14,625 nucleotides of DNA from an uncultured Steroidobacter sp. (GCA_946478975.1 CAMLEO010000179.1:1-14625); one strand, 5' to 3'. Positions 1 to 7,949 are shown, counted from the stretch's first letter. Numbers and translations: made by a program. The notes: a model not told the origin generated them from the sequence alone.

Positions 1-177
1 GACATCGTGTACGGGCACTCGTCGAAGCTGCTGGTCAAGGAAGGGCAGCACGTCGAGGCCGGTGACCTGCTGGCGCTCGCCGGCAACACCGGGTACTCGT
101 ACGGGCCGCACGTGCACTTCGAGATCCGGATCAACGGCACGCCCAGCAACCCGCTGGCATTGCTGCCGCAACGGTAA
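1..177 (+). CDS. M23-family (LytM-type) metallopeptidase, C-terminal fragment
   Basis: This is the last 58 codons of a gene that begins before the window; the frame is open from base 1 to a TAA at 175-177. The fragment has the hallmarks of the end of a LytM/M23 zinc peptidase domain: a YGHSS segment at residues 4-8, whose His matches the catalytic His of the family, a G-x-x-V-x-x-G turn, then GNTGYSYGPHVHFEIR, which contains the HxH motif (second catalytic His and a zinc ligand). It ends with the usual N-P-L-x-L-L-P segment after the domain. Family members cut peptidoglycan cross-links or, when degenerate, activate amidases in the periplasm. The first zinc ligands (H and D) and any signal peptide, LysM or coiled-coil region lie outside the window, so catalytic competence and subtype (NlpD/EnvC-like or true endopeptidase) cannot be judged. 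Confidence 0.9.
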   Translation, partial: DIVYGHSSKLLVKEGQHVEAGDLLALAGNTGYSYGPHVHFEIRINGTPSNPLALLPQR

Positions 178-533
178 ACGGTTTCATTTCTTGCCTGGCA
201 AATTGGTAGCGGTCACAGCTGTCGCGTCGATGCGAAGAGGTGTTGCGCTAAGCGCGTCGGTGTGTCTAAATCCGCCCCCAATGTCGGCAGACGCCGACGC
301 AGGACGACCGGGTGAAGACGCGGGGGCGGAGGGGGATTCGAGGAAACAGCACCAAGAAGAAAAAAAGCAAAATAAAAAGAATATTTCGTCAGGCAATGAC
401 TTCGCCGCACTTTCGAGTGTCGAGCTGGAGCGGTCAGGCGAGTTGGGTCGAACGATCTTCAGTCCCTCGCGTCTTCTCCCGGTCGCCTTGCTTCCCTTTA
501 AAAAAAGGGCAGGGTGACCGGGAGAGTTTTCTT
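178..533. other. Gene-free interval with nested inverted repeats and an A-rich patch
   Basis: I see no credible protein gene here between the M23 stop and the convergent Mth938-type gene; the open frames across it have no recognisable motif. Visible structure: an 8-bp arm at 272-279 that is the exact reverse complement of 322-329, enclosing a 6-bp hairpin with a 4-base loop (283-298); a small CACT-TTCG-AGTG hairpin near 409-420; an A-rich, low-GC run at about 352-385 that stands out in this GC-rich window; and a long terminator-like hairpin at 476-524, listed separately. It could hold a small RNA or the 3' regions of the two converging genes. There is no tRNA and no family I recognise. Confidence 0.5.
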
Positions 534-540
534 CTAATTG
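476..540 (+). terminator. Terminator-like hairpin between convergent genes
   Basis: The outer arms CTCCCGGTC (476-484) and GACCGGGAG (516-524) are perfect 9-bp complements. An inner pair CCCTTT (494-499) and AAAGGG (504-509) closes a four-A loop. On the plus strand the stem is followed by a T-rich run (527-536, TTTTCTTCTA). This fits an intrinsic terminator for rightward transcription leaving the M23 gene, although it lies about 300 bp after that stop codon. It begins 10 bases past the stop of the leftward Mth938-type gene, so it may also protect or end that transcript, but there is no T-run on the minus-strand side. Confidence 0.6.
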
Positions 541-914
541 TTGTTTCTGAGCAGCAGCGCCGCTACGACGGTGCGTCCTTCGCTGGCCAGGATGTTGTAC
601 GTCCGGCAAGCGGCACCGGTGTCCATCACTTCGCATCCCACGCCACGCGATAGCACCGCGCCCAGAATTTCCGGCGCGGGAAACTGCTGCTTGGGTCCTG
701 AACCGATCACCACGACTTCGGGCTTGAGCGCCAGCACTGCTTCCATATCCGCGACGCTGATCTCCGCGACCGTCTGCGGCCGCCAATCGGTGATCAGCTG
801 ATCGGTCTTCACCAGGCAGCTGCTGCGGATGAGTGTCTCGCCGATGCGCACCTCGCCCTCGGCATAGGAGCGGATCAGGTTGATGCCGCCAATCTTCTCG
901 TCGGTCAGTTTCAT
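534..914 (-). CDS. Mth938-like domain protein (DUF498/DUF598 family)
   Basis: This gene encodes a 126-residue protein. The start ATG (914-912) gives MKLTDEKIGG, the usual compact beginning of the family; longer upstream readings add unrelated residues. The fold family is recognised from the hydrophobic strand VVVIGSGPKQQFP (about 67-79), the MDTGAACRTYNILASEGR segment (97-114) and the VVAALLL strand at the end. Bacterial members are small Rossmann-like proteins of unknown biochemical role; the mitochondrial relative NDUFAF3 helps assemble complex I. Whether that role applies here is not shown by the sequence. It is transcribed divergently from the RpfE-like gene across 39 bp and converges on the M23 gene. 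A perfect 7-bp dyad abuts its start codon and could affect transcription or translation initiation. Confidence 0.82.
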   Translation of the reverse strand: MKLTDEKIGGINLIRSYAEGEVRIGETLIRSSCLVKTDQLITDWRPQTVAEISVADMEAVLALKPEVVVIGSGPKQQFPAPEILGAVLSRGVGCEVMDTGAACRTYNILASEGRTVVAALLLRNNN

Positions 915-931
915 TGCGCTACCATAGCGCA
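915..931. promoter_or_regulatory. Perfect 7-bp dyad between divergent genes
   Basis: TGCGCTA (915-921) and TAGCGCA (925-931) are exact reverse complements around a CCA centre. The dyad touches the start codon of the leftward Mth938-type gene (914) and lies 22 bp before the ATG of the rightward RpfE-like gene. It may be a DNA operator serving both genes, or, in the leftward mRNA, a hairpin over the ribosome-binding region. There is no evidence for a specific binding protein. Confidence 0.35.
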
Positions 932-953
932 GCTCGCCGTTGCGCCGTAGAAG

Positions 954-1940
954 ATGTTGACCACCCTGACGCTCATCGTTCCCGACTTGAATCCCGTTCC
1001 CGGGGACGCCGGCGCCGACAGCTCTCACTGGCCCACTCTCGCGCGACTCGCCGGCCGCGGAACCGTTGCACCGAGAGCGCTCGACGCTCGGGTGGAGTCG
1101 CGACACGCAGCCGTTCTCGATGCTCTCGACCTGCGCGGTGCCGCGGACAAATATCCCAGCGCCGCAGTGATGCGCACGGGTTTAACGAACGAACGCGCCG
1201 CGGGTTTCTGGCTGCGAGTGCAGCCCATCCATTTCATCGCTGGCCTGGATCGAATCACCACCGTGGTCCTGCGCGGCGCCGGGCGCATGAATGAGGCGGA
1301 ACGTTCATCTTTGGATCCGGTGTTCGCCGAGCATCTGCAGTCGGTCGATCTCGAACTGCACGCTGCTAGCGACGAATGGCTGTTACGAAGTGCCGCGCCG
1401 CTGAAATTGCAAACCGTCACGCCGGAGTTCGCTGCGGCCAATCCACTCTCGGACATTCTGCCGCGCGGTGCCGATGCGGGCCCGATTCGCAGATTGATGA
1501 CCGAGATGCAGATGCTGCTGCACGAACATCCCGTCAACGAACGACGCCAGGCGCGCGGCGCGCCGGCAATCAACGCGGTCTGGGTCCATGGCGAGGGAAT
1601 ATTGAGCGACGTGAGTCCGGTATCATTGCCGGCAGGCTACGGCGAGGATCCGTTTTTGCGAGGCATTTATCGATTGCATGACCAGGCTGTGGGTGCGACG
1701 CCCGCGGATGCGAAGTCGCTGCTCGCGCAGCTGCGTGGGCCGACAGTCGCAGTGATCGATGCACCGGATCTCGACGCTTTGGAAACACAGTGGCTCGCAC
1801 CTTTGGCGCGTGCGTTGACGAGCGGAGCAATTTCCAAGCTCACGTTGATGTTCGACGCGTGGCAGGTGAGCGCCGAGCGCACCGATATGTTCAAGCTGTG
1901 GCGCCGCGAACGACGGCCGATGGAATGGGCCGCATGCTGA
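954..1940 (+). CDS. RpfE-type, phosphoglycerate-mutase-like regulatory protein
   Basis: This is a soluble protein of 328 residues with no signal peptide. It starts MLTTLTLIVPDLNP, a beta strand followed by P-D like the opening of the alkaline-phosphatase/iPGM superfamily fold. A conserved stretch at about 189-215 (HEHPVNERR, then PAINAVWVHGEG) resembles the HxVNxxR...N-x-x-W-x-x-G-x-G signature of archaeal-type cofactor-independent phosphoglycerate mutases and of the RpfE proteins found beside recJ in xanthomonads. The metal-binding set of a working mutase is not apparent, so it is probably non-catalytic; I infer a regulatory or unknown role. In Xanthomonas, RpfE belongs to the rpf pathogenicity-regulation cluster, but no diffusible-signal genes (rpfF, rpfC, rpfG) occur in this window. 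Its 3' end overlaps recJ by 7 bases, implying co-translation. Confidence 0.72.
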   Translation: MLTTLTLIVPDLNPVPGDAGADSSHWPTLARLAGRGTVAPRALDARVESRHAAVLDALDLRGAADKYPSAAVMRTGLTNERAAGFWLRVQPIHFIAGLDRITTVVLRGAGRMNEAERSSLDPVFAEHLQSVDLELHAASDEWLLRSAAPLKLQTVTPEFAAANPLSDILPRGADAGPIRRLMTEMQMLLHEHPVNERRQARGAPAINAVWVHGEGILSDVSPVSLPAGYGEDPFLRGIYRLHDQAVGATPADAKSLLAQLRGPTVAVIDAPDLDALETQWLAPLARALTSGAISKLTLMFDAWQVSAERTDMFKLWRRERRPMEWAAC

Positions 1941-3664
1941 GCCGTACGATTCGTCGACGCGACACCGGCGGGGCGCTGGCGCTGCCGGAAGATTTGCATC
2001 CGCTGTTGCGACGTTTGTATGCAAACCGCGGCGTCTCCGAACCCACCGATCTCGATCTCGGCCTGGCGCGATTGATTCCCGTCAGTCAGCTCGGCGGCAT
2101 CAACGCTGCGGTCGACTTGTTATGTGAGCATTTCCGCCGCGGCAGTCGCATCGTCGTGGTCGGGGATTTCGATGCCGACGGCGCCACGAGCACCGCGCTG
2201 GTGGTGCGTCAGCTCACTCGCCTGGGCTTCAAGAACGTCACATTCCTGGTGCCGAATCGTTTTCAGTATGGCTACGGCCTGACGCCCGAGATCGTGCAGC
2301 TCGCGGCGGAAGTGAAGCCCGGCTTGATCGTCACAGTGGACAATGGAATCTCCAGTCACGCCGGTGTCGCAGCCGCCAGTGCGCTCGGGATCGAAACACT
2401 CATCACCGATCATCATCTGGCGGCGGCGTCGTTGCCGGCGGCCAATGCGATCGTCAATCCCAACGCGCCGGGCGATGCATTTCCGAGCAAGGCGCTCGCC
2501 GGCGTCGGCGTCGCGTTTTATTTGATGGCGGCGTTGACCAAGACGATGGTCGAACGCGGCTTGAGCTCGAATCCTACGCCGGTCGCGGAGCTGCTCGATC
2601 TGGTGGCGCTCGGCACGATTGCCGACCTGGTGCCGCTGGATCGAAACAATCGCGTGCTCGTACATCAGGGGCTGCGGCGCATTCGCGCCGGCCGTTGTAT
2701 CGCCGGCATTCACGCGTTGCTGGAAGGGGCGAACCGCGTGGCAGCCAATTGTGTGGCTTCGGATCTGGGTTACCAGATCGGGCCGCGTTTGAATGCGGCC
2801 GGGCGGCTCGACGATATGTCGATCGGCATTCAATGTTTGCTCACCGACGATCCAAACATGGCGCGCATGCTCGCGGCGCGCCTGTCGCAGCTCAACACCG
2901 ATCGCAAAGAGCTGGAGCTGCAAATGCAGCAGGAAGCATTGCTGGCAATCGCCGATATGCGCGCCGAGGATCCGGAATTGCCGCTGGGACTTTGTTTGTT
3001 TGACGAGACCTGGCATCAGGGTGTGGTCGGGCTGGTCGCTTCGCGGGTGAAGGAACGTGTGAATCGTCCGGTGATCGCGCTGGCGCGAGCGGACGAGCAA
3101 ACATTGAAAGGTTCGGCGCGTTCGATTTCCGGCGTGCACATCCGCGATGTGCTCGACACGGTGGCGACGCGCCATCCCGGGCTGATCGAAAAATTCGGCG
3201 GCCACGCAATGGCGGCGGGGCTCACGTTGCCGGCCGCGGGACTGGAAAAATTCCGCAGCGAGTTCGACGCCGAGGTGCGGCGCTGGATGAGCATCGAGGA
3301 CACGATCGGCATCGTGCATTCCGACGGCAGCTTGCGGCAGGAAGAACTCACGCTCGATGTCGCCCGTCTGCTGCAGCAGGCGGGGCCGTGGGGGCAATCG
3401 TTTCCCGAGCCGCTGTTCGATGGCTGCTTCGAGGTGCGCAATGTGCGTGTGCTCGGCGAGCGGCACTTGAAGCTGGAAGTGCGCAGCACCGATGGTCTCG
3501 GCGGCGGCAGCTGCGAAGCCATCGCATTCAGGCATTTCGATCACGACGACGCGCCCGAAGTGCAGCCGGAATCGCGGGTGGAACTGGCGTACCGCCTCGA
3601 TGTGAACCGCTTCAACGGCTCGGAGCGCCTGCAGCTGGTCGTGGAATACCTGCGGGTGCTGTAG
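1934..3664 (+). CDS. recJ: Single-stranded-DNA-specific 5'-3' exonuclease RecJ
   Basis: RecJ degrades single-stranded DNA 5' to 3' in RecF-pathway recombination, mismatch repair and fork processing. The chosen ATG gives 576 residues, essentially the length of E. coli RecJ, and the early segment [18 protein letters not shown] matches the family; an in-frame ATG at 1925 is the alternative. DHH-phosphoesterase motifs are in order: GDFDADG (77-83), VDNG (135-138, Asp136), TDHH (158-161), then [11 protein letters not shown] and [14 protein letters not shown]. The DHHA1 part carries GSARSISG and [10 protein letters not shown] (421-430), and a C-terminal OB-like region follows. All Mn-binding Asp/His positions appear intact. 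The start overlaps the end of the RpfE-like gene (ATG at 1934, upstream TGA at 1938-1940), so translation is probably coupled. Confidence 0.96.
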   Translation: MLSRTIRRRDTGGALALPEDLHPLLRRLYANRGVSEPTDLDLGLARLIPVSQLGGINAAVDLLCEHFRRGSRIVVVGDFDADGATSTALVVRQLTRLGFKNVTFLVPNRFQYGYGLTPEIVQLAAEVKPGLIVTVDNGISSHAGVAAASALGIETLITDHHLAAASLPAANAIVNPNAPGDAFPSKALAGVGVAFYLMAALTKTMVERGLSSNPTPVAELLDLVALGTIADLVPLDRNNRVLVHQGLRRIRAGRCIAGIHALLEGANRVAANCVASDLGYQIGPRLNAAGRLDDMSIGIQCLLTDDPNMARMLAARLSQLNTDRKELELQMQQEALLAIADMRAEDPELPLGLCLFDETWHQGVVGLVASRVKERVNRPVIALARADEQTLKGSARSISGVHIRDVLDTVATRHPGLIEKFGGHAMAAGLTLPAAGLEKFRSEFDAEVRRWMSIEDTIGIVHSDGSLRQEELTLDVARLLQQAGPWGQSFPEPLFDGCFEVRNVRVLGERHLKLEVRSTDGLGGGSCEAIAFRHFDHDDAPEVQPESRVELAYRLDVNRFNGSERLQLVVEYLRVL

Positions 3665-3725
3665 TCGCGCTGACTCGTGTTAGCATCGCCGTCCCGCTTT
3701 TTCAGCCCAGCGCATCGCACGTTTC

Positions 3726-4821
3726 ATGGAAATCAATCCCATCCGTCGCTCCATCGAAGACCTCACCGAGCGCAGCGGGGCGCTCAGGAGGTTTCTTTGA
3801 CTACGACACCAAGAGCGAACGTCTCGCGGAAGTCAGCCGCGAGCTGGAAGACCCGAAGATTTGGGATACGCCCGACCGGGCTCAGGAGCTCGGTAAGGAA
3901 CGCGCACGACTGGAGCAGGTGGTCGGCACGCTCGACAAGGTGACCCACGGCCTGAGGGACGCGAGCGAACTGCTCGACATGGCGGTCGCCGAGAACGAGC
4001 CCAGCGCTGTGGCTGATGTCGAACGAGACCTCGCCGCGCTCGATGCGTACGTGAAGAAGCTGGAATTCCAGCGCATGTTCCCCGGCGAGATGGATCCGCA
4101 CAGCTGCTTCCTGGACATCCAGGCCGGTGCCGGCGGCACCGAGGCGCAGGATTGGGCGCAGATGCTGATGCGTATGTATCTGCGCTGGGGCGATCAGCAC
4201 GGCTTCTCGACCGAAGTGGTCGACGTCAACGACGGCGAAGTCGCGGGCATCAAGAGCTGCACGATCAACTTCAGCGGCGAGTACGCGTACGGCTGGCTGC
4301 GCACCGAAACCGGCGTGCATCGCCTGGTGCGCAAGTCGCCGTTCGATTCGAACGCCCGGCGCCACACCTCGTTTGCGTCCGTCTTCGTGTCGCCCGAAGT
4401 CGATGAAGACATCCAGATCGACATCAATCCGGCCGACCTGAAAACCGACGTGTATCGTTCCAGCGGCGCCGGCGGCCAGCACGTCAACAAAACCGAGTCC
4501 GCGGTGCGCATCACTCACATGCCGACCGGCATCGTGGTCGCGTGCCAGGCCGAGCGCAGCCAGCACAAGAATCGCGACAAGGCGATGAAGATGCTGAAGG
4601 CGAAGCTGTACGAGCTGGAAGTCAACAAGCGCAACGCCGCCGCCAAAGTGCTCGAAGACTCCAAGTCGGACGTGAGCTGGGGCAACCAGATCCGCTCCTA
4701 CGTGCTGGATCAATCGCGCATCAAGGATCTGCGCACCAACGTCGAGGTCGGCGCCACCGACAAGGTGCTGGACGGCGATCTCGATCAATTCCTGGAAGCG
4801 AGCCTGAAGCAGGGCCTGTGA
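3726..4821 (+). CDS. prfB: Peptide chain release factor 2, made by programmed +1 frameshift
   Basis: RF2 recognises UGA and UAA and triggers peptide release. Frame one runs from ATG 3726 through 24 codons to an in-frame TGA at 3798-3800; after a +1 shift at CTT (3795-3797) reading resumes at GAC 3799 and continues to TGA 4819-4821, for 364 residues in all (E. coli RF2 has 365). The body is unmistakable: [13 protein letters not shown] with the stop-codon-reading SPF tripeptide at 204-206, and [20 protein letters not shown] with the catalytic GGQ at 249-251. Residue 245, before SGAGGQ, is Ser; E. coli K-12 has its atypical Thr at this position. The gene starts 61 bp after recJ and ends 5 bp before lysS, the common prfB-lysS pairing. 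No clear Shine-Dalgarno is visible before the ATG. The final stop is also UGA, so RF2 is needed to finish its own synthesis. Confidence 0.97.
3783..3801 (+). promoter_or_regulatory. RF2 autoregulatory +1 frameshift site
   Basis: The bases CTC AGG AGG TTT CTT TGA C contain every known element of the prfB recoding signal: a Shine-Dalgarno-like AGGAGG (3786-3791) three bases before the slippery CTT codon, followed by the poorly terminating UGA-C context. When RF2 is scarce the ribosome pauses at UGA and slips from CUU to UUU, entering the +1 frame; when RF2 is plentiful it terminates after 24 residues. Spacing matches the E. coli site, with AGGAGG in place of AGGGGG. Confidence 0.96.
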
Positions 4822-4826
4822 GTCAC

Positions 4827-6356
4827 ATGAGCGATCCGACCCAAACTGCGCAGCCGAGCACGTCTAAGCCGATCGAAGCATCGATCGAGGAAAACAAGCT
4901 GATTGCCGAGCGCCGCGCCAAGCTCGACAAACTGCGGGGCGGCATCGCGTTTCCAAACGATTTTCGTCGTGACGCGCTCGCCGATCAGCTGCTGACGGCG
5001 TATGGCGACCGCCCGCCGGAATGGTTCGATCAGCACACGATTGCGGTGAAGGTCGGCGGCCGCATGATCGCCAAGCGCGTCATGGGCAAAGCCAGCTTCG
5101 CGAAAATCGCCGATCGCAGCGGCGAGATCCAGCTGTTCGTGCAGAGCGCGTCGGTCGGCGCGGTGTACGACGAGTTCAAGAGCTGGGACGTCGGCGACAT
5201 CCTCGGCGGCGAGGGCACGCTGTTCAAAACCAAGACCGGCGAGTTGTCGGTGCGCGTGGACAAGCTGCGCCTGCTGACGAAGTCGCTGCGGCCGCTGCCG
5301 GACAAGTGGCACGGCCTGTCGGACCAGGAAATTCGTTATCGCCAGCGCTACGTCGATCTGATCGTCAGCCCGGAAAGCCGGCAGGTGTTTCGTACGCGCA
5401 CGCGCATTGTGAAGTACCTGCGCGATTTCATGGACGCGATGGACTTCCTCGAAGTCGAGACGCCGATGATGCAGGCGATTGCCGGCGGCGCGGTCGCACG
5501 GCCGTTCGTCACTCATCACAACCAGCTCGACATGGATTTGTATCTGCGCATCGCGCCGGAGCTGTATCTGAAGCGCTTGGTCGTGGGCGGCTTCGAGCGC
5601 GTGTACGAGATCAACCGCAACTTCCGCAATGAAGGCGTGTCGACGCGTCACAACCCCGAGTTCACGATGCTGGAGTTGTACCAGGCGTACGCCGACTACA
5701 CCGATCTCATGAACATGCTGGAGCGTCTGTGCCAGGGCCTGTGCGACACGGTGCTCGGCTCGCGACGCATCGAGTATCAGGGCGAGGTGTTCGATTTCTC
5801 ACAACCGTTCCGCCGCGTGACAGTGGAAGATCTGATCGTGCACTTCAATCCCGGCATCGAACGGGCCAGGCTGCGGGACATCGAATATTTGCGCAGCCAT
5901 TGCGATCGCCTCGGTGTCGCATACGGCTCCGGCGATGGCGCTGGCAAGCTGCAGATCGAAATCTTCGAAAAGACCGCCGAGCATCGGCTGGCGCAGCCAA
6001 CGTTTGTTTATTCCTATCCGGCGGAAGTGTCGCCGCTCGCCCGCCGCAACGACGTGGATCCGTTCATCACCGATCGGTTCGAGTTCTTCGTCGGCGGTCG
6101 CGAGCTCGCCAACGGCTTCTCGGAGTTGAACGATCCTGAGGACCAGGCGCAGCGCTTCCGCGATCAGCTGGCTCGCAAGACGGCTGGCGATGAAGAAGCC
6201 ATGCAATACGATGCGGATTACATCCGCGCGCTCGAATACGGTTTGCCGCCGACCGCGGGCTTGGGTATCGGCATCGATCGCCTGGTGATGTTGTTCACCA
6301 ACTCACCGTCGATCCGCGACGTGCTGTTGTTCCCGTATATGCGGCCCGAAACCTAA
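4827..6356 (+). CDS. lysS: Lysyl-tRNA synthetase, class II
   Basis: This cytoplasmic enzyme of 509 residues charges tRNA-Lys with lysine. An N-terminal OB-fold anticodon-binding domain (about 60-155, with [20 protein letters not shown]) precedes the class II catalytic core: motif 1 in the [10 protein letters not shown] region, motif 2 with [12 protein letters not shown] (259-270) followed by [12 protein letters not shown], and motif 3 with [11 protein letters not shown] (478-488; Arg485). Length matches the bacterial family (E. coli LysS 505). The ATG at 4827 lies five bases after the prfB stop and gives a polar lead-in ([14 protein letters not shown]) before the conserved [16 protein letters not shown] helix. 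It is probably co-transcribed with prfB. The TAA stop (6354-6356) overlaps the stop codon of convergent ygfZ. Confidence 0.97.
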   Translation: MSDPTQTAQPSTSKPIEASIEENKLIAERRAKLDKLRGGIAFPNDFRRDALADQLLTAYGDRPPEWFDQHTIAVKVGGRMIAKRVMGKASFAKIADRSGEIQLFVQSASVGAVYDEFKSWDVGDILGGEGTLFKTKTGELSVRVDKLRLLTKSLRPLPDKWHGLSDQEIRYRQRYVDLIVSPESRQVFRTRTRIVKYLRDFMDAMDFLEVETPMMQAIAGGAVARPFVTHHNQLDMDLYLRIAPELYLKRLVVGGFERVYEINRNFRNEGVSTRHNPEFTMLELYQAYADYTDLMNMLERLCQGLCDTVLGSRRIEYQGEVFDFSQPFRRVTVEDLIVHFNPGIERARLRDIEYLRSHCDRLGVAYGSGDGAGKLQIEIFEKTAEHRLAQPTFVYSYPAEVSPLARRNDVDPFITDRFEFFVGGRELANGFSELNDPEDQAQRFRDQLARKTAGDEEAMQYDADYIRALEYGLPPTAGLGIGIDRLVMLFTNSPSIRDVLLFPYMRPET

Positions 6357-7216
6357 TCTTCGACGACGGTGTAGGGCAGGTCCACGCGAGTGAGGCTTGC
6401 GTTGGTGCCGTCGATGCGCAGCTCGTTCTTGAGCTGCGCGAGGCTGATGACCGCCAAGACCAGGGAATCGGCGGAGTCCACGACATCCCCCGCGTGTTGA
6501 TCGCCCGCCAGCACCCGGGTGCCGGGGGCGGGCGGGGCGCCGTCGGTCTGGAATAGAAACATCCGGCGTTTCACAGCGCCGCGGAAGTGCGCCCGGGCGA
6601 TGATTTCCTGGCCGGTGTAACAACCTTTCTCGAAGCTGATGCCGCCGAGCAGGTCGATGTTCAGCATCTGAGCGACGAACGCTTCATGCGTTTCCGGGTA
6701 GACCTGCGGCAGGCCGGCGCGCAGATGGGCAAGCTTCCATTCGTGCTCGCGGGCCGCGTCGTTCGAAGAATCGAATGTACCCACGACCATCGTCTGGTTC
6801 AGGCCGGGCAGGGTGAAATGACTGACGCCCTCGATGTCACGCTGTAAGAGTGGCGTCGGCGAAGCGACCTCGCCGGCCAGCAGTCCGACCTGCAGGTGCG
6901 CGGCCGCTTCGATTTTGACTTTGGCCCGCAATACATATTTACGCAGTCGGGCCACGGTGCGTTCGAGCATCGCTGCCGGCAGCACCAGCGCGATGCCATC
7001 GGCTCGTTCCAGCATCCAAAACACCGCCTGCACGCGGCCCTGGGCCGAATTGCAGCAGGCAAGTTGTACTCGATGCGAGTTGAAGCGATCCAGGTCGGCC
7101 GTGACCTGGCCTTGTAAATATTCGCGCGCCTGCGGCCCCGTCACCATAATGACGCCCAGTTGCGCCAGGCGAGTGAAGGGGACGGGCGTCGCAGCAGCCA
7201 TGGTGGAAGTCATCAT
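6353..7216 (-). CDS. ygfZ: Folate-binding YgfZ, iron-sulfur enzyme maintenance protein
   Basis: YgfZ (IBA57/COG0354 family, GcvT-like fold) supports the assembly or repair of certain [4Fe-4S] enzymes in a folate-dependent way. The diagnostic signature KGCYTGQE is at residues 197-204, with the key Cys at 199, followed by IIARAHFRG. The N-terminal part has the family pattern [18 protein letters not shown] and a GRVQAVFWM strand. The start at 7216 ([14 protein letters not shown]) gives 287 residues; in-frame ATGs at 7213 and 7201 would give slightly shorter proteins, and none has a strong ribosome-binding site. It is divergent from the complex II genes, 87 bp away. In E. coli ygfZ is divergent from sdhE-ygfX; here the sdh operon sits between those partners. 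Its TAG overlaps the lysS TAA on the opposite strand. Confidence 0.93.
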   Translation of the reverse strand: MMTSTMAAATPVPFTRLAQLGVIMVTGPQAREYLQGQVTADLDRFNSHRVQLACCNSAQGRVQAVFWMLERADGIALVLPAAMLERTVARLRKYVLRAKVKIEAAAHLQVGLLAGEVASPTPLLQRDIEGVSHFTLPGLNQTMVVGTFDSSNDAAREHEWKLAHLRAGLPQVYPETHEAFVAQMLNIDLLGGISFEKGCYTGQEIIARAHFRGAVKRRMFLFQTDGAPPAPGTRVLAGDQHAGDVVDSADSLVLAVISLAQLKNELRIDGTNASLTRVDLPYTVVED

Positions 7217-7303
7217 CGATTCGTGGAATCCGAAATCAAGCCTCGTCACAAACGAATCGCGCACCGTTCCCGCCCCGATGGGGCTCTGGCACACTTAGCG
7301 CCC

Positions 7304-7519
7304 ATGTCGAGCAGTCGCCCGCCATCATCGTCGGAGCCGGGGTCAGATACAAATTCCGGCGCCGAATCTGCAGATAACATGACCGATGCGGCGGCAGACG
7401 GTTCCCCGTCGGCAAGCCAGGCGAGCGGGGCGCAGCCGAAAGAAATCGGCGGCCGCGACGGACCGGAGCCGACGCGCTTCGGCGATTGGGAAAAGGCCGG
7501 ACGTTGCATCGATTTTTGA
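7304..7519 (+). CDS. SDHAF4-type succinate dehydrogenase assembly factor (DUF1674)
   Basis: This small protein of 71 residues has a disordered, Ser/Ala/Asp-rich first half (about 1-44) and a compact conserved C-terminus at 45-71: PKEIGGRDGPEPTRFGDWEK, ending A-G-R-C-I-D-F. That ending (KEIGG..GPEPTR[YF]GDWE..GR..DF) is the hallmark of the DUF1674/SDHAF4 family. The mitochondrial relative (yeast Sdh8) binds flavinated SdhA, shields it from making reactive oxygen species and promotes SdhA-SdhB joining. Position 34 bp before sdhC strongly supports the same role here. The ATG at 7304 lacks a good Shine-Dalgarno; an internal ATG at 7379 would give 46 residues and still keep the conserved part. The 87-bp gap upstream, shared with divergent ygfZ, is where an operon promoter should lie, but I see no convincing -35/-10 pair there. 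Confidence 0.88.
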   Translation: MSSSRPPSSSEPGSDTNSGAESADNMTDAAADGSPSASQASGAQPKEIGGRDGPEPTRFGDWEKAGRCIDF

Positions 7520-7553
7520 ACGCGCCATCTCGTCATTCCGGAATAGAGAGAGC

Positions 7554-7949
7554 ATGAGCAACCCGAAGCACCAGCGGCCGCTGTCGCCGTTCATGATGTA
7601 CCGGTGGCAGTACACCAACACGCTGTCCATTCTTCATCGCGCCACCGGTTGCGCACTCTCCGTCGGGTTGTTGTTGTTTGTTTACTGGCTGGTCGCCGCC
7701 GCCAGCGGCGCCAGTGCCTACGCTTCCGCTCAGGAAGTGTTCGCCCACCCGCTGACGCGCATCGCGCTGGTCGGGTTCTCGTTCGCGTTCTTCTATCACC
7801 TGCTGAACGGCGTCCGGCACCTGGTGTGGGATTCCGGTCATGGCTTCGAAAAGAAACAGGCGCGCGCCAGCGGCTGGCTCGTCTTCCTCGGCGCCATCGT
7901 GCTCACTGCCTTCCTTTGGTTCCTGCTCGCGCGCGGAGGTGCGGCATGA
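7554..7949 (+). CDS. sdhC: Succinate dehydrogenase cytochrome b556 subunit
   Basis: SdhC is a membrane anchor of complex II that helps bind heme b and ubiquinone. The 131-residue protein has the family opening RPLSPF, then YRW and LSILHRATG; Ser25 and Arg29 match the quinone-site Ser and Arg of E. coli SdhC (27 and 31). Three hydrophobic segments lie at about 33-50, 66-86 and 108-127. The segment [15 protein letters not shown] carries the probable heme-ligand His82. A purine-rich GAGAGAG ribosome-binding site lies just before the ATG. It follows the SDHAF4-like gene by 34 bp and overlaps sdhD by four bases (ATGA). The gap before it includes the 10-bp palindrome ATTCCGGAAT (7535-7544), of unknown significance. 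Confidence 0.95.
   Translation: MSNPKHQRPLSPFMMYRWQYTNTLSILHRATGCALSVGLLLFVYWLVAAASGASAYASAQEVFAHPLTRIALVGFSFAFFYHLLNGVRHLVWDSGHGFEKKQARASGWLVFLGAIVLTAFLWFLLARGGAA

Noticed and set aside
62..517. Plus-strand open frame of about 151 codons overlapping the M23 end and the gene-free interval
   Set aside because: It overlaps the certain M23 frame, has low-complexity composition and no recognisable domain, and runs through the hairpins.
2120..3544. Long open frame on the minus strand (474 codons) opposite recJ
   Set aside because: Product is His/Arg/Gln-rich with no motif, and it mirrors a clear RecJ in full. It is the usual antisense shadow of GC-rich codon use. The same applies to long minus frames opposite prfB (3784-4788), lysS (4785-5651) and sdhA (8974-10206).
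3671..3686. Extended -10-like TGTTAGCAT before prfB
   Set aside because: Only four of six bases match the -10 hexamer and no fitting -35 is present; too weak to call a promoter.
3726..3800. prfB as a pseudogene because of the in-frame TGA
   Set aside because: The TGA sits in a complete, known recoding signal and the downstream frame is intact RF2 with SPF and GGQ.
7284..7297. TGGCAC followed closely by TTAGC before the SDHAF4-like gene, like a sigma-54 promoter
   Set aside because: The spacing between the -24-like and -12-like elements is too short and the -12 part is not TTGC.
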